From Sisyra terminalis (lineage: Eukaryota; Arthropoda; Insecta; Neuroptera; Sisyridae), in contig OY292277.1 in NCBI GenBank assembly GCA_958496175.1, forward strand, positions 3,596,001 through 3,660,000: a stretch of 64,000 nt of DNA. The letters are read 5' to 3'. This document shows, piece after piece, positions 26,902 to 35,850 of the stretch (its first letter is position 1; each line of letters opens with the position of its first letter). The position numbers and the translations under genes are program-made. The notes beneath the pieces were generated by a model. The model had not been told where the DNA came from. It made no database searches and was given only the letters and a program-made list of their open reading frames with translations.

Positions 26902-26927
26902 TGTGGCCACATCGACGACGATGGCAT
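26898..26927 (-). CDS. 9-codon upstream ORF overlapping the main start codon
   Basis: ATG CCA TCG TCG TCG ATG TGG CCA CAA TGA encodes MPSSSMWPQ. Its TGA shares ATGA with the main ATG, so ribosomes that translate it would terminate exactly on the main start. The uORF AUG has A at -3. Overlap of this kind commonly lowers translation or makes it depend on re-initiation. Whether it is used is an inference. Confidence 0.45.
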   Translation of the reverse strand: MPSSSMWPQ

Positions 26928-27660
26928 ATTGGCTTTTTGAAATTTTCGCGCGAACCGCGTCGAAACCTTACAGCAATAATCACACACTTATTTCATCGGC
27001 GTGCCGATAATTGAAAAGACAAATCACGAACATTGAAATTACTATAATTAAATAAATTGAGATAGAATTTAATTTTGTACGACGTAAACGAGAGAATTAA
27101 GCGGAGAAAATTTCAATAATTATTTCATTTAAATTCACTGCTAAAGACCTTGTCTTATATTTAAATAAATTCAAACTTTTTTTTTTTTTTGTTGCTCTTT
27201 TGTATTTGAATTATTAATTTATGCTCACTTCATGGGAAACAGCACACAATTTAATCCAATCACAAGAAAATTAACAATAATCCTTGAGCTCTGACGAAAG
27301 AAGACAATAAGGGGAATTTGTGCGGAAATTTTTGAAATTGCCGCCGCGAACTTAACGAGCGGCGGTTAAGGTATGGTGGTGAAGCACGTCGCGGACTGAT
27401 CGCGTCTTAATGCACTAATGCGCCTCTTGGAAAGACTCTTCGCGAGGTGTTCTTCGGTGGAAAAGACTTGAGATTCCCTTTCCATCCGCCGATGGAGAGA
27501 GGCTCGCAAGAGCGAGCCAAATACTGACCAAAGAAAACAGGTGCAACAAAGACGAGACGCCTAAGTGTTGAGACCTGATAAAAGTCGAAGATACTTGGAA
27601 GAACTTGGACTTAGTCAACCGTACAATTTTGTTTCATCGCGTTCAAAAGTTACATTTCAA
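26902..27660 (-). promoter_or_regulatory. GC-richer 5' leader and likely promoter area of the exon
   Basis: The leader just upstream of the start includes GCG-rich sequence at 26945-26965. A second GC-rich patch lies at 27300-27620. There, an arthropod initiator-like TCAGTC occurs on the minus strand at 27394-27399, in CGATCAGTCCGCG. I see no convincing TATA or DPE element at the right spacing, so the start site is only a candidate. A 67-codon minus-strand ORF here has no support. Confidence 0.35.
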
Positions 27661-27956
27661 AAAAAAAAGAGTGGCTTATACTTGGCCGAAGAAAGAGGTA
27701 ATTAAAAATTCCTCAGGAGAGGAAGATAGGTCGAGATTGAAGTATGGCAAGTGGATGATTTTGGCATGATTTCATTTTTCAATTTGGATGAAGTCTTACC
27801 AAGGAAAAGGCTTTTGTTTTGATAAGTGCAACAAGAGGTATTCTTGAATTTCAATGTTTTCTGGACGTTTTTATAAATTTTCTGTAGAATTGCAGAAGTA
27901 ATCTATGATCATTAACTTGAAACAAAGTTCAAGCAAAATTTATGACATATTGCTTC

Positions 27957-27998
27957 AGATACGTACTTTGATTGCCAAGCAATCATTAAGTAGTATTT
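27957..27998 (-). ncRNA. hammerhead-like remnant, family C
   Basis: On minus: hairpin GAUUGC-UUG-GCAAUC, then CAAAGUACGUAUCUG. The 5' core is ACUACUUAAU instead of CUGANGA and the GAAA box is CAAA, so this copy is decayed. It is recognised only through its relatives. Confidence 0.4.
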
Positions 27999-28206
27999 GA
28001 TATCTTCGTTACTCCTATGTGATGAATCATTTATAAAAGATGAATATTTTGTAAAAAAAATTAAATCTTCGGATTTGATAGAAGATTAAATGGATTTTTT
28101 TTTTACTTCTTATAAATGACAATAATGCGGCACCCTTAAGTGTTCATCCATAGTGACAGTAACAATAGCGATTTATATTCTCTTTTTTTTAGGATTTTTT
28201 TGTGCA

Positions 28207-28243
28207 ACAAGTTGCATCGGTTCACCGATTTCTTCAGATACCA
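28207..28243 (-). ncRNA. degenerate hammerhead-like motif, family D
   Basis: On minus: CUGAAGA (28231-28237), an extra A, stem II AUCGG-UGAA-CCGAU, then GCAAC in place of GAAAC. The intact box and 5-bp stem are good, but A13 has become C. Confidence 0.5.
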
Positions 28244-28284
28244 ATAATAATTAGTAGTCACGTTATAATTTGTAAGGTACTAAT

Positions 28285-28345
28285 AATAATTAGTACCTGA
28301 ATAAGTTTGGGAATCAATGAAACGTGTTGTACAAAAATAAAGAAT
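28285..28345 (+). ncRNA. degenerate hammerhead-like motif, family D
   Basis: The core is CUGAAUA (28297-28303; G8 changed to U), then a weak stem II and GAAACGUGUU. Stem I is good: GUAC before the core pairs with GUAC right after the predicted GUU cleavage triplet. It faces the minus-strand motif at 28207. Confidence 0.5.
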
Positions 28346-28474
28346 TTTTAAACTATAGAAAAGAACTACTCCATTTTTTTCTTGAATTTCAATGATTTTT
28401 GGGCGTTTTCAAAAATTTTTTGTAGAAATAATCTATGATCATTTACTTGAACCAAAGTTCAAGTAAAATTGCTC

Positions 28475-28516
28475 CAGATACGTAATTCGATTGCCAAGCA
28501 ATCATCAAGTAGAATT
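28475..28516 (-). ncRNA. hammerhead-like remnant, family C
   Basis: On minus: ACUUGAUGAUUGCUUGGCAA, then UCGAAUUACGUAUCUG. The hairpin and AUC triplet are kept; the CUGANGA box is altered. It lies in the second 541-bp unit. Confidence 0.45.
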
Positions 28517-28765
28517 TGATATCTTCGTTACTTCCATGTGATGAATCATTTATAAAAGATGAATATTTTTTGAAAAAAATAAATAAATGTTCTGATTTGA
28601 TAGAAGATTACATGGAAAATTTTTTGACTTCTTCTTATAAATGACAATAATGCGGCACCCTTAAGTCTTCTATTGAAAATTCTGTAAATTTAATTAATTC
28701 ATCCATAGTGATAGTAACAATTATGATTTATATTCTCTTTTTTTAAGGATTTTTTTTAGTTTTGA

Positions 28766-28802
28766 GCATCAAGTTGCATCGGTTTACCGATTTCTTCGGA
28801 TA
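28766..28802 (-). ncRNA. degenerate hammerhead-like motif, family D
   Basis: On minus: CCGAAGA (U4 changed to C), stem II AUCGG-UAAA-CCGAU, then GCAAC. Same position in the unit as 28207. The stem is preserved and only the loop differs. Confidence 0.45.
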
Positions 28803-28847
28803 CAAATAATCATTGGTAGTCAGGTTATAGTTTGCCAGGTACTTATA

Positions 28848-28905
28848 ATAATTAGTACCTGAAGAAGTTGGGAAACCAATGAAACGTGTTATGCAAAAAT
28901 AAAAA
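28848..28905 (+). ncRNA. hammerhead ribozyme-like motif, family D (core intact)
   Basis: CUGAAGA (28859-28865) is followed by an extra A, stem II GUUGG-GAAA-CCAAU with a GNRA loop, then GAAACGUGUU. Stem III would be AC/GU closed by a 2-nt GU loop, with U17 as the cleavage base. This is the most complete family D copy, but its stem I pairing is poor (AUGC against GUAC). Confidence 0.55.
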
Positions 28906-29123
28906 AATTTTAAACTTTGGAAAGTACCATAAAAATATTAACTTAAAAGTAACAAAATTTCAAATACAAAATTTCATTTCGGCTCTCCGAAAAACTCTTC
29001 CAAAATTCGTGGGGGGCTTTCCGAAAAAACAGAAAATATTTTATGATTTATTTACCAATTTTTGCCAATTACTCTACACCCAAATTTATCTTTGAACATA
29101 ATATCATTTATTTGTAGTAGGAT

Positions 29124-29274
29124 TGTGGATATTAAAGGATGTAGATCCATGTACTAATTGTTAATTTAGCGACACGTTTCGGTCCTTTATTAGACCTTCA
29201 TCAGGCATCTTAAAGGACCAAAACGTGTCGCTAAATTAATAATTAGTACATGGATCTACATCCTTTCATGTCCA
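29124..29274. repeat. HHR-B palindrome (~150 bp)
   Basis: GTGGATATTAAAGGATGTAG on the left matches the reverse complement of CTACATCCTTTCATGTCCAC on the right, and the match continues inward through 'ATCCATGTACTAATT(A/G)TTAATTTAGCGACACGTTT'. The left arm holds a complete hammerhead on minus; the right arm has lost the CUGANGA and half of stem II. This looks like a foldback version of the same ribozyme-bearing class as HHR-A. Confidence 0.7.
29161..29218 (-). ncRNA. hammerhead ribozyme-like motif, family B (GUC, core intact)
   Basis: On minus: CUGAUGA (29198-29204), extra A, stem II GGUC-UAAUAAAG-GACC, GAAA, then C-GU-GUC. Stem III is 2 bp (A-U, C-G) with a GU loop, the arrangement known from newt satellite and retrozyme hammerheads. 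The triplet is GUC, the most active one. Stem I can form as GC/GC, an internal loop, then UUAA/UUAA. The copy at 30460 keeps stem II by a compensating change (GGUA/UACC). Confidence 0.7.
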
Positions 29275-29280
29275 CTATTC

Positions 29281-30156
29281 TACTAAAAATACATATTATT
29301 ATGTTAATTATGGACACAACCAATTTATCGATAAGTTTATCTTTGAACTTTTTATCACTTTTCAATTCCAATAAAATTCTTCTTTGAATTGAAAAATAAA
29401 TTTTTCAATCAATACCTCATTAGAATTTCTTACGACAAAAATTGCATCTATAAAATTTTTATAATGAATGTATTAAATGAACGGATTTCTGCAGCATCCC
29501 TGGTCCATATACCAGTTGTTTGATCCAGTTGTTGACGAATGCACTAATAGTCGAATGATATCAACCTTTTGCAATGAACTTTGCGTTGCAACAATTTTGT
29601 AGAGTTGAAATAGGAAATGGGCTGAACAAATGATAAATGAAACGTAAGACCTAAAGAGACTTCAATGCAAGGAGACGAAGAAATAATAGTTAATATAAGA
29701 TAAATAAAACTAAGGTACAAAACTTGTTGTTTGGAATGGATCAAAAGAGAACAGGAAAAGAATGAGAAGAAGAATGGACCAGAATCTGTAAAATAAGAAC
29801 CACATAACAAGTACAATTGAAAATATTTATTAAAAGATCCCAAACTTAAGCTCAGGAAACAATTTGAAAAATAATTTCGATTTATCACATGCAGGGTCTA
29901 ATTGTCTTGAGTTTTCCTCTTTATCATCTATTCCTTGCAAAAGTCAAGGATTTGCGTCGGAAAATCAATTACTTTTGCAGTTATTATTGCATTTGTTGGG
30001 CGAACAAAGATCCTTGTTGTTAATTTGTACCTTCCGAATTTGTAGGCCAATGGTTAATGTAATTATCGCTTAGTTGGATTTTTTTTTAAATTAGCAATCA
30101 GTGCAAACTATGAGCTAATGTTAGTGCAATCAAAGTTTAGGAGATTCGATTTTTTT
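29281..30156. other. AT-rich spacer between HHR repeats
   Basis: The first part (about 29300-29370) repeats at 30605-30665 ('AATTATGGACACAACCAATT'), so it belongs to the same repeat domain. The two longer ORFs here (114 codons on minus, 69 on plus) have no recognisable features. Confidence 0.5.
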
Positions 30157-30269
30157 CTTGGATTTCAATGTGTTTTGGACGTTTTCAAAATTTTTCTGTA
30201 GAATTACCTGTAACTTGCAGAAGTAATCTATGATCATTTACTTGAACCAAAATTCAAGCAAAATTACTC

Positions 30270-30311
30270 CAGATACGTATTTCGATTGCCAAGCAATCAT
30301 TAAGTAGAATT
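30270..30311 (-). ncRNA. hammerhead-like remnant, family C
   Basis: On minus: UACUUAAUGAUUGCUUGGCA, then AUCGAAAUACGUAUCUG. GAAA and the AUC triplet are intact; the CUGANGA box is decayed. Confidence 0.45.
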
Positions 30312-30459
30312 GGATAATAATATGTAAAGATGAATATTTTTAAAAAAAATAAATGTTCTGATTTGATAGAAGATTACATAGAAAAAATTTGTAACTTCCT
30401 CTTATAAATGGCAATAATACAACACCTTTAAGTGTTCTATTGAAAATCTGTAAATTTAA

Positions 30460-30510
30460 TTAATTCATCGTTTCGGTAATTTATTATACCTTCATCAGGC
30501 TACTTAAAGG
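30460..30510 (-). ncRNA. hammerhead-like motif, family B (compensated stem II)
   Basis: On minus: CUGAUGA (30492-30498), extra A, stem II GGUA-UAAUAAAU-UACC, then GAAACG. Compared with the 29161 copy, both partners of one stem II pair changed together (C-G to A-U), which supports selection or inheritance of a real stem. The 3' part after GAAACG is diverged. The plus-strand partner at 30511-30550 has lost half of stem II. Confidence 0.6.
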
Positions 30511-30739
30511 ACTAATGAAGGACCGAAACGTGTCGCTAAATTAATAATTAGTACATGGATCTACTTTTTTTAATGTCCACTATTTTACTAAAAATAAATA
30601 TTATTATGTTAATTATGGACACAACCAATTTATCTTTGAACTTTTTATCACTTTTCATATCTAATAAAATCCTTCTTTGTCAACCACCATTTTATTTTCC
30701 CTCACCTGATGGCCATATTACACGACACCATTATAGGTC

Positions 30740-32180
30740 AGATTTCAAATAGTGTAATTTATTAATTGATAACTTGTATTTTTTGCCAATGGAAGGATTT
30801 CAGTGGTTTGAAAAAGAATTGCAGGAAATAACTTCCTGCTGGAAAGTTAATCTCTTGTGAATTATATGAAAATGTTTTTAACGTTAATAATCAAATTGGT
30901 GTTATACTGGGACTAGAGCCTTCTATACTGTGTTAAAGAGTTTAACAACCATATAGCCCGGAAAACTTGGAAAAGCCAAGGAAGTTTATTTTCAAAAGTC
31001 TGTTGCCAATTGTCACCATGTTTCTGTAATGATTTTTTTTTCTCCAAATTTCACATCAAAAAAGGCAAAACAACGCTTGTTAAATTTACGATCAAACCTG
31101 CTCAAATTCGATGTAAAATATAATTCTTGAAAATGTTAAAACTTTGTAAGCGATTCGTTCAAATCCTCCCACTGATTCATGCAAATGTTAATCCCAAAAC
31201 CTCTCTATTAAATCATCAATCATCCACTTGGCCAAACCTCATAATTTCTAATACTGTTCGGTTTTTCAGTCCAAACCATAAATCCATAATGTTTTTGTCT
31301 ATTCTTGTGAAAAAAAATATTTTTTTCTACAAAAATTATCATTCATTGTATCACGTCTGGCAACCAGAGCCATTAATATTCCCACAATTTGTCCGATTAT
31401 GTTCGATCCACGCTGGATCTCCCTCCGATCTATTGATCGCACATAATGGCCGCTTAATTATCGGCCGTGATCGACGGCCCATCGTCACAAATCACCCGCT
31501 AATTAACCTCCGCGTATATATGCATATAAAATTAACCTTGCTGGCTAACCTGTGCCAATTCAAAACTACAAATCGATAAAGCCATTATTTTTTTTTTTGA
31601 AATACTAATTCATCTTCATTATAATACCAACGATTTGTGGATTTTTAAAAATTTACAATTTGAATTAATTTTTATAGAAATGCGCATTGAGGTGGTCCCG
31701 AAAGGCCTTTTAAGTGAAAAAAAGTTTTGCAAAAGACATATAATTTTAGTTAATTTAACTTCTTCGAATTGTTAGACGGTCGGTCGGTCGTGGTTTTATA
31801 CGTTTAAATTTCTGGTCTGGCACAAATATTTTCGTTGTCGAAGACAATTATTGAGGCCTGTAATTATAGGCAAAGGTGAAGCGCGCGATCACGTGGATTG
31901 TTGCGGTCTTGACCACGAATTATTAGCTTCAATTGACGGACGAAGCGAGTGGTTGGTGGACGGGGGGATGGACTGGCCGAACTGACCAAACGGACGGACA
32001 CTTGTTCTGGTTCTGGTTCTTTTCTCAACCTTGTCTTCTTAACCGGTCAGCTTTACAGCAATATGTGGGCTTTGGTCGAGTTCTTACCGCACGTTCAGAT
32101 CTCGATGCCTCTACTTATTACATTATATCGAGTTGTCGATTATCGCACCGATATGCACCGATGCTAAAACATCCAGAAGC
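30740..32180. other. unique-looking, locally GC-rich non-coding stretch
   Basis: No repeat relation seen. A GC-richer segment at 31360-31570 and another at 31780-32150 stand out from the AT-rich background. The longest ORF (150 codons, 31127-31579 plus) lacks any recognisable domain. This could be regulatory or conserved non-coding DNA, or an unrecognised exon. Confidence 0.4.
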
Positions 32181-32427
32181 CTTTAAGTCGATAGATTAAC
32201 AGAAGGATTTTTTATTTGAAAACAAAATACTGGATTTCTGGTAAAGTGATCGCAGCATTAGCTGGTTTTCTTAGGCTAATAAATCTTAAATCAACCGATT
32301 GGAATTATAGTTCTTAAGACTTTTAATTGATTTTCCAAAGAAATTATACTCTTATTTATCAAATATGGCTTGCAAAAGTAAACTGAAATCATTAATATGA
32401 TACCAAATTAAAACAAAATGTAATGCT

Positions 32428-32470
32428 GCAGATACGTATTTCGATTGCCAAGCAATCAACAACAGTGTAC
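32428..32470 (-). ncRNA. hammerhead-like motif, family C, array unit 1
   Basis: On minus: ACUGUUGUU, hairpin GAUUGC-UUG-GCAAUC, GAAAUACGUAUC, then UGCAGCA. Stem II, GAAA and an AUC triplet are kept. The 5' box has U at A6 and A9, which should stop cleavage. Confidence 0.5.
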
Positions 32471-32739
32471 ATCAATTTATGTTGGATTCCATCATAGCAG
32501 CTATGCGATTTAAGTCGATAGATTAAGAGAAAGATTTTTCACATGAAGAGAAAATACTGGATTTAAGGCAAAGTGCTCCAAGCTTTAACTGGTTTTCTTA
32601 GACAAATAAATCTTAAATCTAGTTCTTAAGGCTTTTAATTTATTTTCCAAAGAGATTATACTCTTATTTACCAAATACGAATAACAAAAATAAACTTTAA
32701 TAATAAATTTGAAACCAAATTAAAACAAAATGCAATGCC

Positions 32740-32782
32740 GCAGATACGTATTTTGATTGCCAAGAAATCATCAACAGTAAAT
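32740..32782 (-). ncRNA. hammerhead-like motif, family C, array unit 2
   Basis: On minus: ACUGUUGAU, hairpin GAUUUC-UUG-GCAAUC (one mismatch), CAAAAUACGUAUC. The 5' box is the closest of the array to CUGANGA, with only A6 changed to U, but the GAAA box here is CAAA. Confidence 0.45.
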
Positions 32783-33117
32783 CAAGCTATATTGGATTCT
32801 ATCATAGCAGCTATGAGATTTAAGTCGATAGATTAAGAGAATGGTTTTTTTCATTTGAAGAGAAAATACTGGATTTGTGGTAAAGCTAAGCTTTAGCTGG
32901 TTTTCGTAGGCAAATAAATCATAAATCAACCGATTTGAATTATAGTTCTTAAGGCTCTTAATTGGTTTTCCAAAAAGATTATACTCTTATTAATGAATCA
33001 TTATTAATAAAAGTAAAAAGCAATAATAAATTTGAATCCTCTTATTTATCAAATATGAATAACAATAGAAAACTTCAATAATAAATTTAAATCTAAATTA
33101 AAACAAAATGCAATGCT

Positions 33118-33160
33118 GCAGAAACGTATTTCGATTGCCAAGCAATCAACAACAGTATAC
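33118..33160 (-). ncRNA. hammerhead-like motif, family C, array unit 3
   Basis: On minus: ACUGUUGUU, the intact GAUUGC-UUG-GCAAUC hairpin, GAAAUACGUUUC. The outer pair of the stem III palindrome is altered (AUACGUUU). Confidence 0.45.
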
Positions 33161-33444
33161 ATCAGTTTATGTTGGATTCCATCATAGCAGCTATGCAATT
33201 TAGGTCGATAGATTAAGAGAAGAATTTTTCTCATGAAGAGAAAATACTGGATTTAAGGTAAAATGTTCCAAGCTTTAGCTGGTTTTCTTAAGTTAATAAA
33301 TCTAAAATCAACCGATTTGAATTATAGCTCCTAAGACTTTTAATTGATTTTCCAAAAAGATTATACTTTTATTTATCAAATATGAATAGCAAAAATAAAC
33401 TTTAATAATAAATTTGAAACCAAATTAAAACAAAATACAATGTC

Positions 33445-33487
33445 GCAGATACGTATTTCGATTGCCAAGCAATCAGAAACAGTATAT
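33445..33487 (-). ncRNA. hammerhead-like motif, family C, array unit 4
   Basis: On minus: ACUGUUUCU, the intact hairpin, GAAAUACGUAUC. The downstream half is perfect; the CUGANGA box is lost. Confidence 0.45.
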
Positions 33488-33760
33488 ATCCAGTTATATT
33501 GGATTTCATCATAGCAGCTATGCGATTTAAGTCGATAGATTAAGAAAATGATTTTTTTTCATTTGAAGAGAAAATAATGGATTTGAGGTCTTAAAGCTTT
33601 AGCAGCTGGTTTTCTTAGATTAATAAATCTTAAATCAACCGATTTGAATTATAGTTCTTAAGACTTTTAATTGCTTTTCCAAAGAGATTATACTCTTATT
33701 TATCAAATATGAATAACAAAAGTAAACTTGAATAATAAATTTGAAACCAAATTCAATGCC

Positions 33761-33803
33761 GCAGATACGTATTTTGATTGCCAAGCAATCAACAACGGTA
33801 TAC
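33761..33803 (-). ncRNA. hammerhead-like motif, family C, array unit 5
   Basis: On minus: ACCGUUGUU, the intact hairpin, CAAAAUACGUAUC. This unit has both a changed 5' box and CAAA for GAAA. Confidence 0.4.
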
Positions 33804-33850
33804 ATCAATTTATGTTGGATTTCATCGTAGCAGTTTTGCGATGAATCACA

Positions 33851-34110
33851 TGAAATAGTAAATTTTTTGATAGAAGATTTCGTGAAATTATATTTGATCT
33901 TCACTTAAACGGAGATAAAGCAGCACCCTTATGTTTTCCATTGAAAAAGCCGTACATTTTATTGAATCACCCCCAGAGACAATAACAATAACTTTAATCG
34001 AATTACATCAGAAAATATTTTATGATTCATTTACCAATTTTAGCCAATTTTCCCTCATCCAAATTTACCTCTTACAATTTTACCACTTTTCATATCAGAT
34101 ATTTATAAAT
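33851..34110. repeat. remnant of the 28.6-29.1 kb repeat
   Basis: 'GCAGCACCCTTATGTTTTCCATTG' and 'GAAAATATTTTATGATTCATT...CCAATT' closely follow sequences at 28650-28680 and 29032-29070. This ties the array and the 541-bp units into one repeat domain. Confidence 0.6.
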
Positions 34111-35850
34111 CAATGTGTGTAAAAAAAAGTACTGCAATGGTTCGAGGAAATGTGAACTCATTTCCGTTGCACTAAATATAAAAATAAATCTTACATTTTT
34201 ATCTCATTGTTGTACCGAATGGAAAAATAGATTTTTCTCTTGGCTTACCCACCAAAATATGACTGGAAACTCCAAGGAAAATAAGTCGTTTTTTCGATCG
34301 TAAATCTCTGCAGCGTTTCACTTCTTTCTCGGTGGTGTTCGGGAAGATTTTTCTCGATATTTTTAGCCGAGAAAACTTTTCATAAAAAGTCGCATTTCCA
34401 TGAGGAATCGTGCAAAACAAATGGCGTCACGACGCCTTTTTTCGAAACGATAACGTTACTTTTATGTATCACTATGTCGCCGCGGGGGGGGGGGGGGGGT
34501 GGCGTATGGTATGGCGTCGAGACGGAGCCAACGTCGCAGACAGAGACGTCGAATGTCGCGTCGCTCAATTAACCCGCAGACAAATTACTCAATTCCGATC
34601 CGAAAGACGTCTTTGGCTCTGCGACCGTTTTTCTCAGCTAATTTCCACTCGAAAAACTTATGTTTTTTTTTTTTTGGAGATTTAACGCGTCATCCCTCTT
34701 AATAGTTTCAATTTATTAAGGTAATCAAAGGGATGGGAAGATTCAATAAATTTTTTTTCGAAATTTTGAACTTATATTTTTTCAAAGACAGGCTGTGAAT
34801 TCTACATGGTGAAGGAAAGAGACTTGAAAAATTTTACGTTTTTTTTTTTGCAAGCAAAAATAGTAGTTGGTTACTCCATCTTATACTAACACAAATGTAA
34901 TGCGATGTGGATCTTTTAAAAAGGATCAGATAAAATCGAACGGTGCCTTCACCATTCGATACATACTACATACAAGTATATTTAGCAGCAATTAAAATTC
35001 CATTCACACAACAAAATAAAAAACAATTATATTTTTAACTAAGTAGAAAACGTTTCATCCAAACTCTCAAAGTATAAAACGATACATTACTTCTCCTCAT
35101 TTCCATTTCCCATTCTTCTTATCGTATAATTGTGAAAAGAAGGCAAAAATCTTCACGTAATGTTTTCTCTTTCATTTTATTAATATTTATATTGGACTCG
35201 GAACAAATGGAATATATTACATTGCCGCGCTTTTTATACGTTTTCTCAACGTTAAAGAAATCTCAAATCAAAACAAATCGTTTACATTTTGTGTAATCTT
35301 AAGTAGTTTTAGCTTTTAAATCTTTGAAATTAAACGAATCTGGAATTATTGTATACGAGAGAAGAACTTGTTTGGTTTTAAATTGTCGTTTTAATTGGGA
35401 AGGTATGGAGGGAACAAAAAAGAAAAAAAAAATGTCAACGTCTTTGAATGGTACATGTGTGAAGTGGAGGCATTAAATGGGGAAGCTGAAATTGGATGGT
35501 TGAGTGGAAAATAAAAGCAATATTTAATGGTGTTTTAGATAAGTGATATAAAAGCCACTTTGCGTAATTATATCGGCCGATTTGTTGTTTCTTTTCGGGC
35601 GCCAATTGATTGAGATGGAGGTGTTGAGGCGCAACTGTGTTGAAAAGTGGAATTTTTTATCTGTTTAATTTATATTTCATAGGTTTTCGATATTCGAGGA
35701 AATTAATGAGGCGTGAGAATGCAAAATGAAATGGGGGAGATTACCTATTTTAAGGTCAACAACACATGGGTACCCTTTTTTTGTAGTTTTTGATCAAACA
35801 AAGCTCAGATGGATCTAAATTCTTTGGAAAGTCAGACTAGAAAAAAAAAA
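34111..35850. other. unique non-coding stretch with a 16-G run
   Basis: A run of 16 G lies at 34484-34499 inside a GC-rich patch (34390-34640) that is unusual for this window. ORFs on both strands cross it, with Gly/Pro runs made by the G tract; they are not convincing. The patch could be an alternative promoter or first exon. The remainder is AT-rich with nothing recognised. Confidence 0.4.

Larger units (their letters stand above)
27838..28920. repeat. two tandem 541-bp units, each with HHR-C and HHR-D motifs
   Basis: The phrase TTCTTGAATTTCAATG starts at about 27840 and 28379. In each unit it is followed by 'tctatgatca', then 'AACTTGAA(A/C)CAAAGTTCAAG', a family C motif (27957, 28475), 'aatgacaataatgcggcacccttaag', and a facing pair of family D hammerhead-like motifs. 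A third, shortened unit begins at 30157. Parts of the 3' end recur at 33.9-34.09 kb. Confidence 0.75.
30157..30700. repeat. third, shortened unit of the HHR-C/B repeat
   Basis: It starts with TTCTTGGATTTCAATG like the 27.8-28.9 kb units and keeps the family C motif (30270-30300). It then continues into the family B module and right-hand flank seen near 29.2 kb. It therefore links the two repeat families in one composite unit. Confidence 0.6.
32181..33850. repeat. retrozyme-like tandem array, five HHR-C units
   Basis: Five units, head to tail, each with 'AAGTCGATAGATTAAGA', 'GAGAAAATACTGGATT', 'GCTTTAGCTGGTTTTCTTA', 'AATTAAAACAAAATGCAATG', the family C motif (gcagataCG... starting 32428, 32740, 33118, 33445, 33761) and 'ATCATAGCAGCTATG'. 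Spacings are 312, 378, 327 and 316. Unit size and one ribozyme per unit match animal retrozymes and hammerhead satellite DNAs. All HHR-like motifs are on minus. Confidence 0.75.

Noticed and set aside
26902..26910. GTG at 26910 as the start of the coding exon
   Set aside because: Non-AUG starts are rare in animals, and a well-placed ATG lies 9 nt downstream in the same frame.
26514..26940. Two plus-strand ORFs opposite the first exon
   Set aside because: They are shadows of the minus-strand exon: His/Thr-rich antisense translations without start context or splice sites.
31127..31579. 150-codon plus-strand ORF
   Set aside because: No recognisable domain, composition follows the local base content and there is no splice or conservation evidence. 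Kept only as a possible unrecognised exon within the spacer note.
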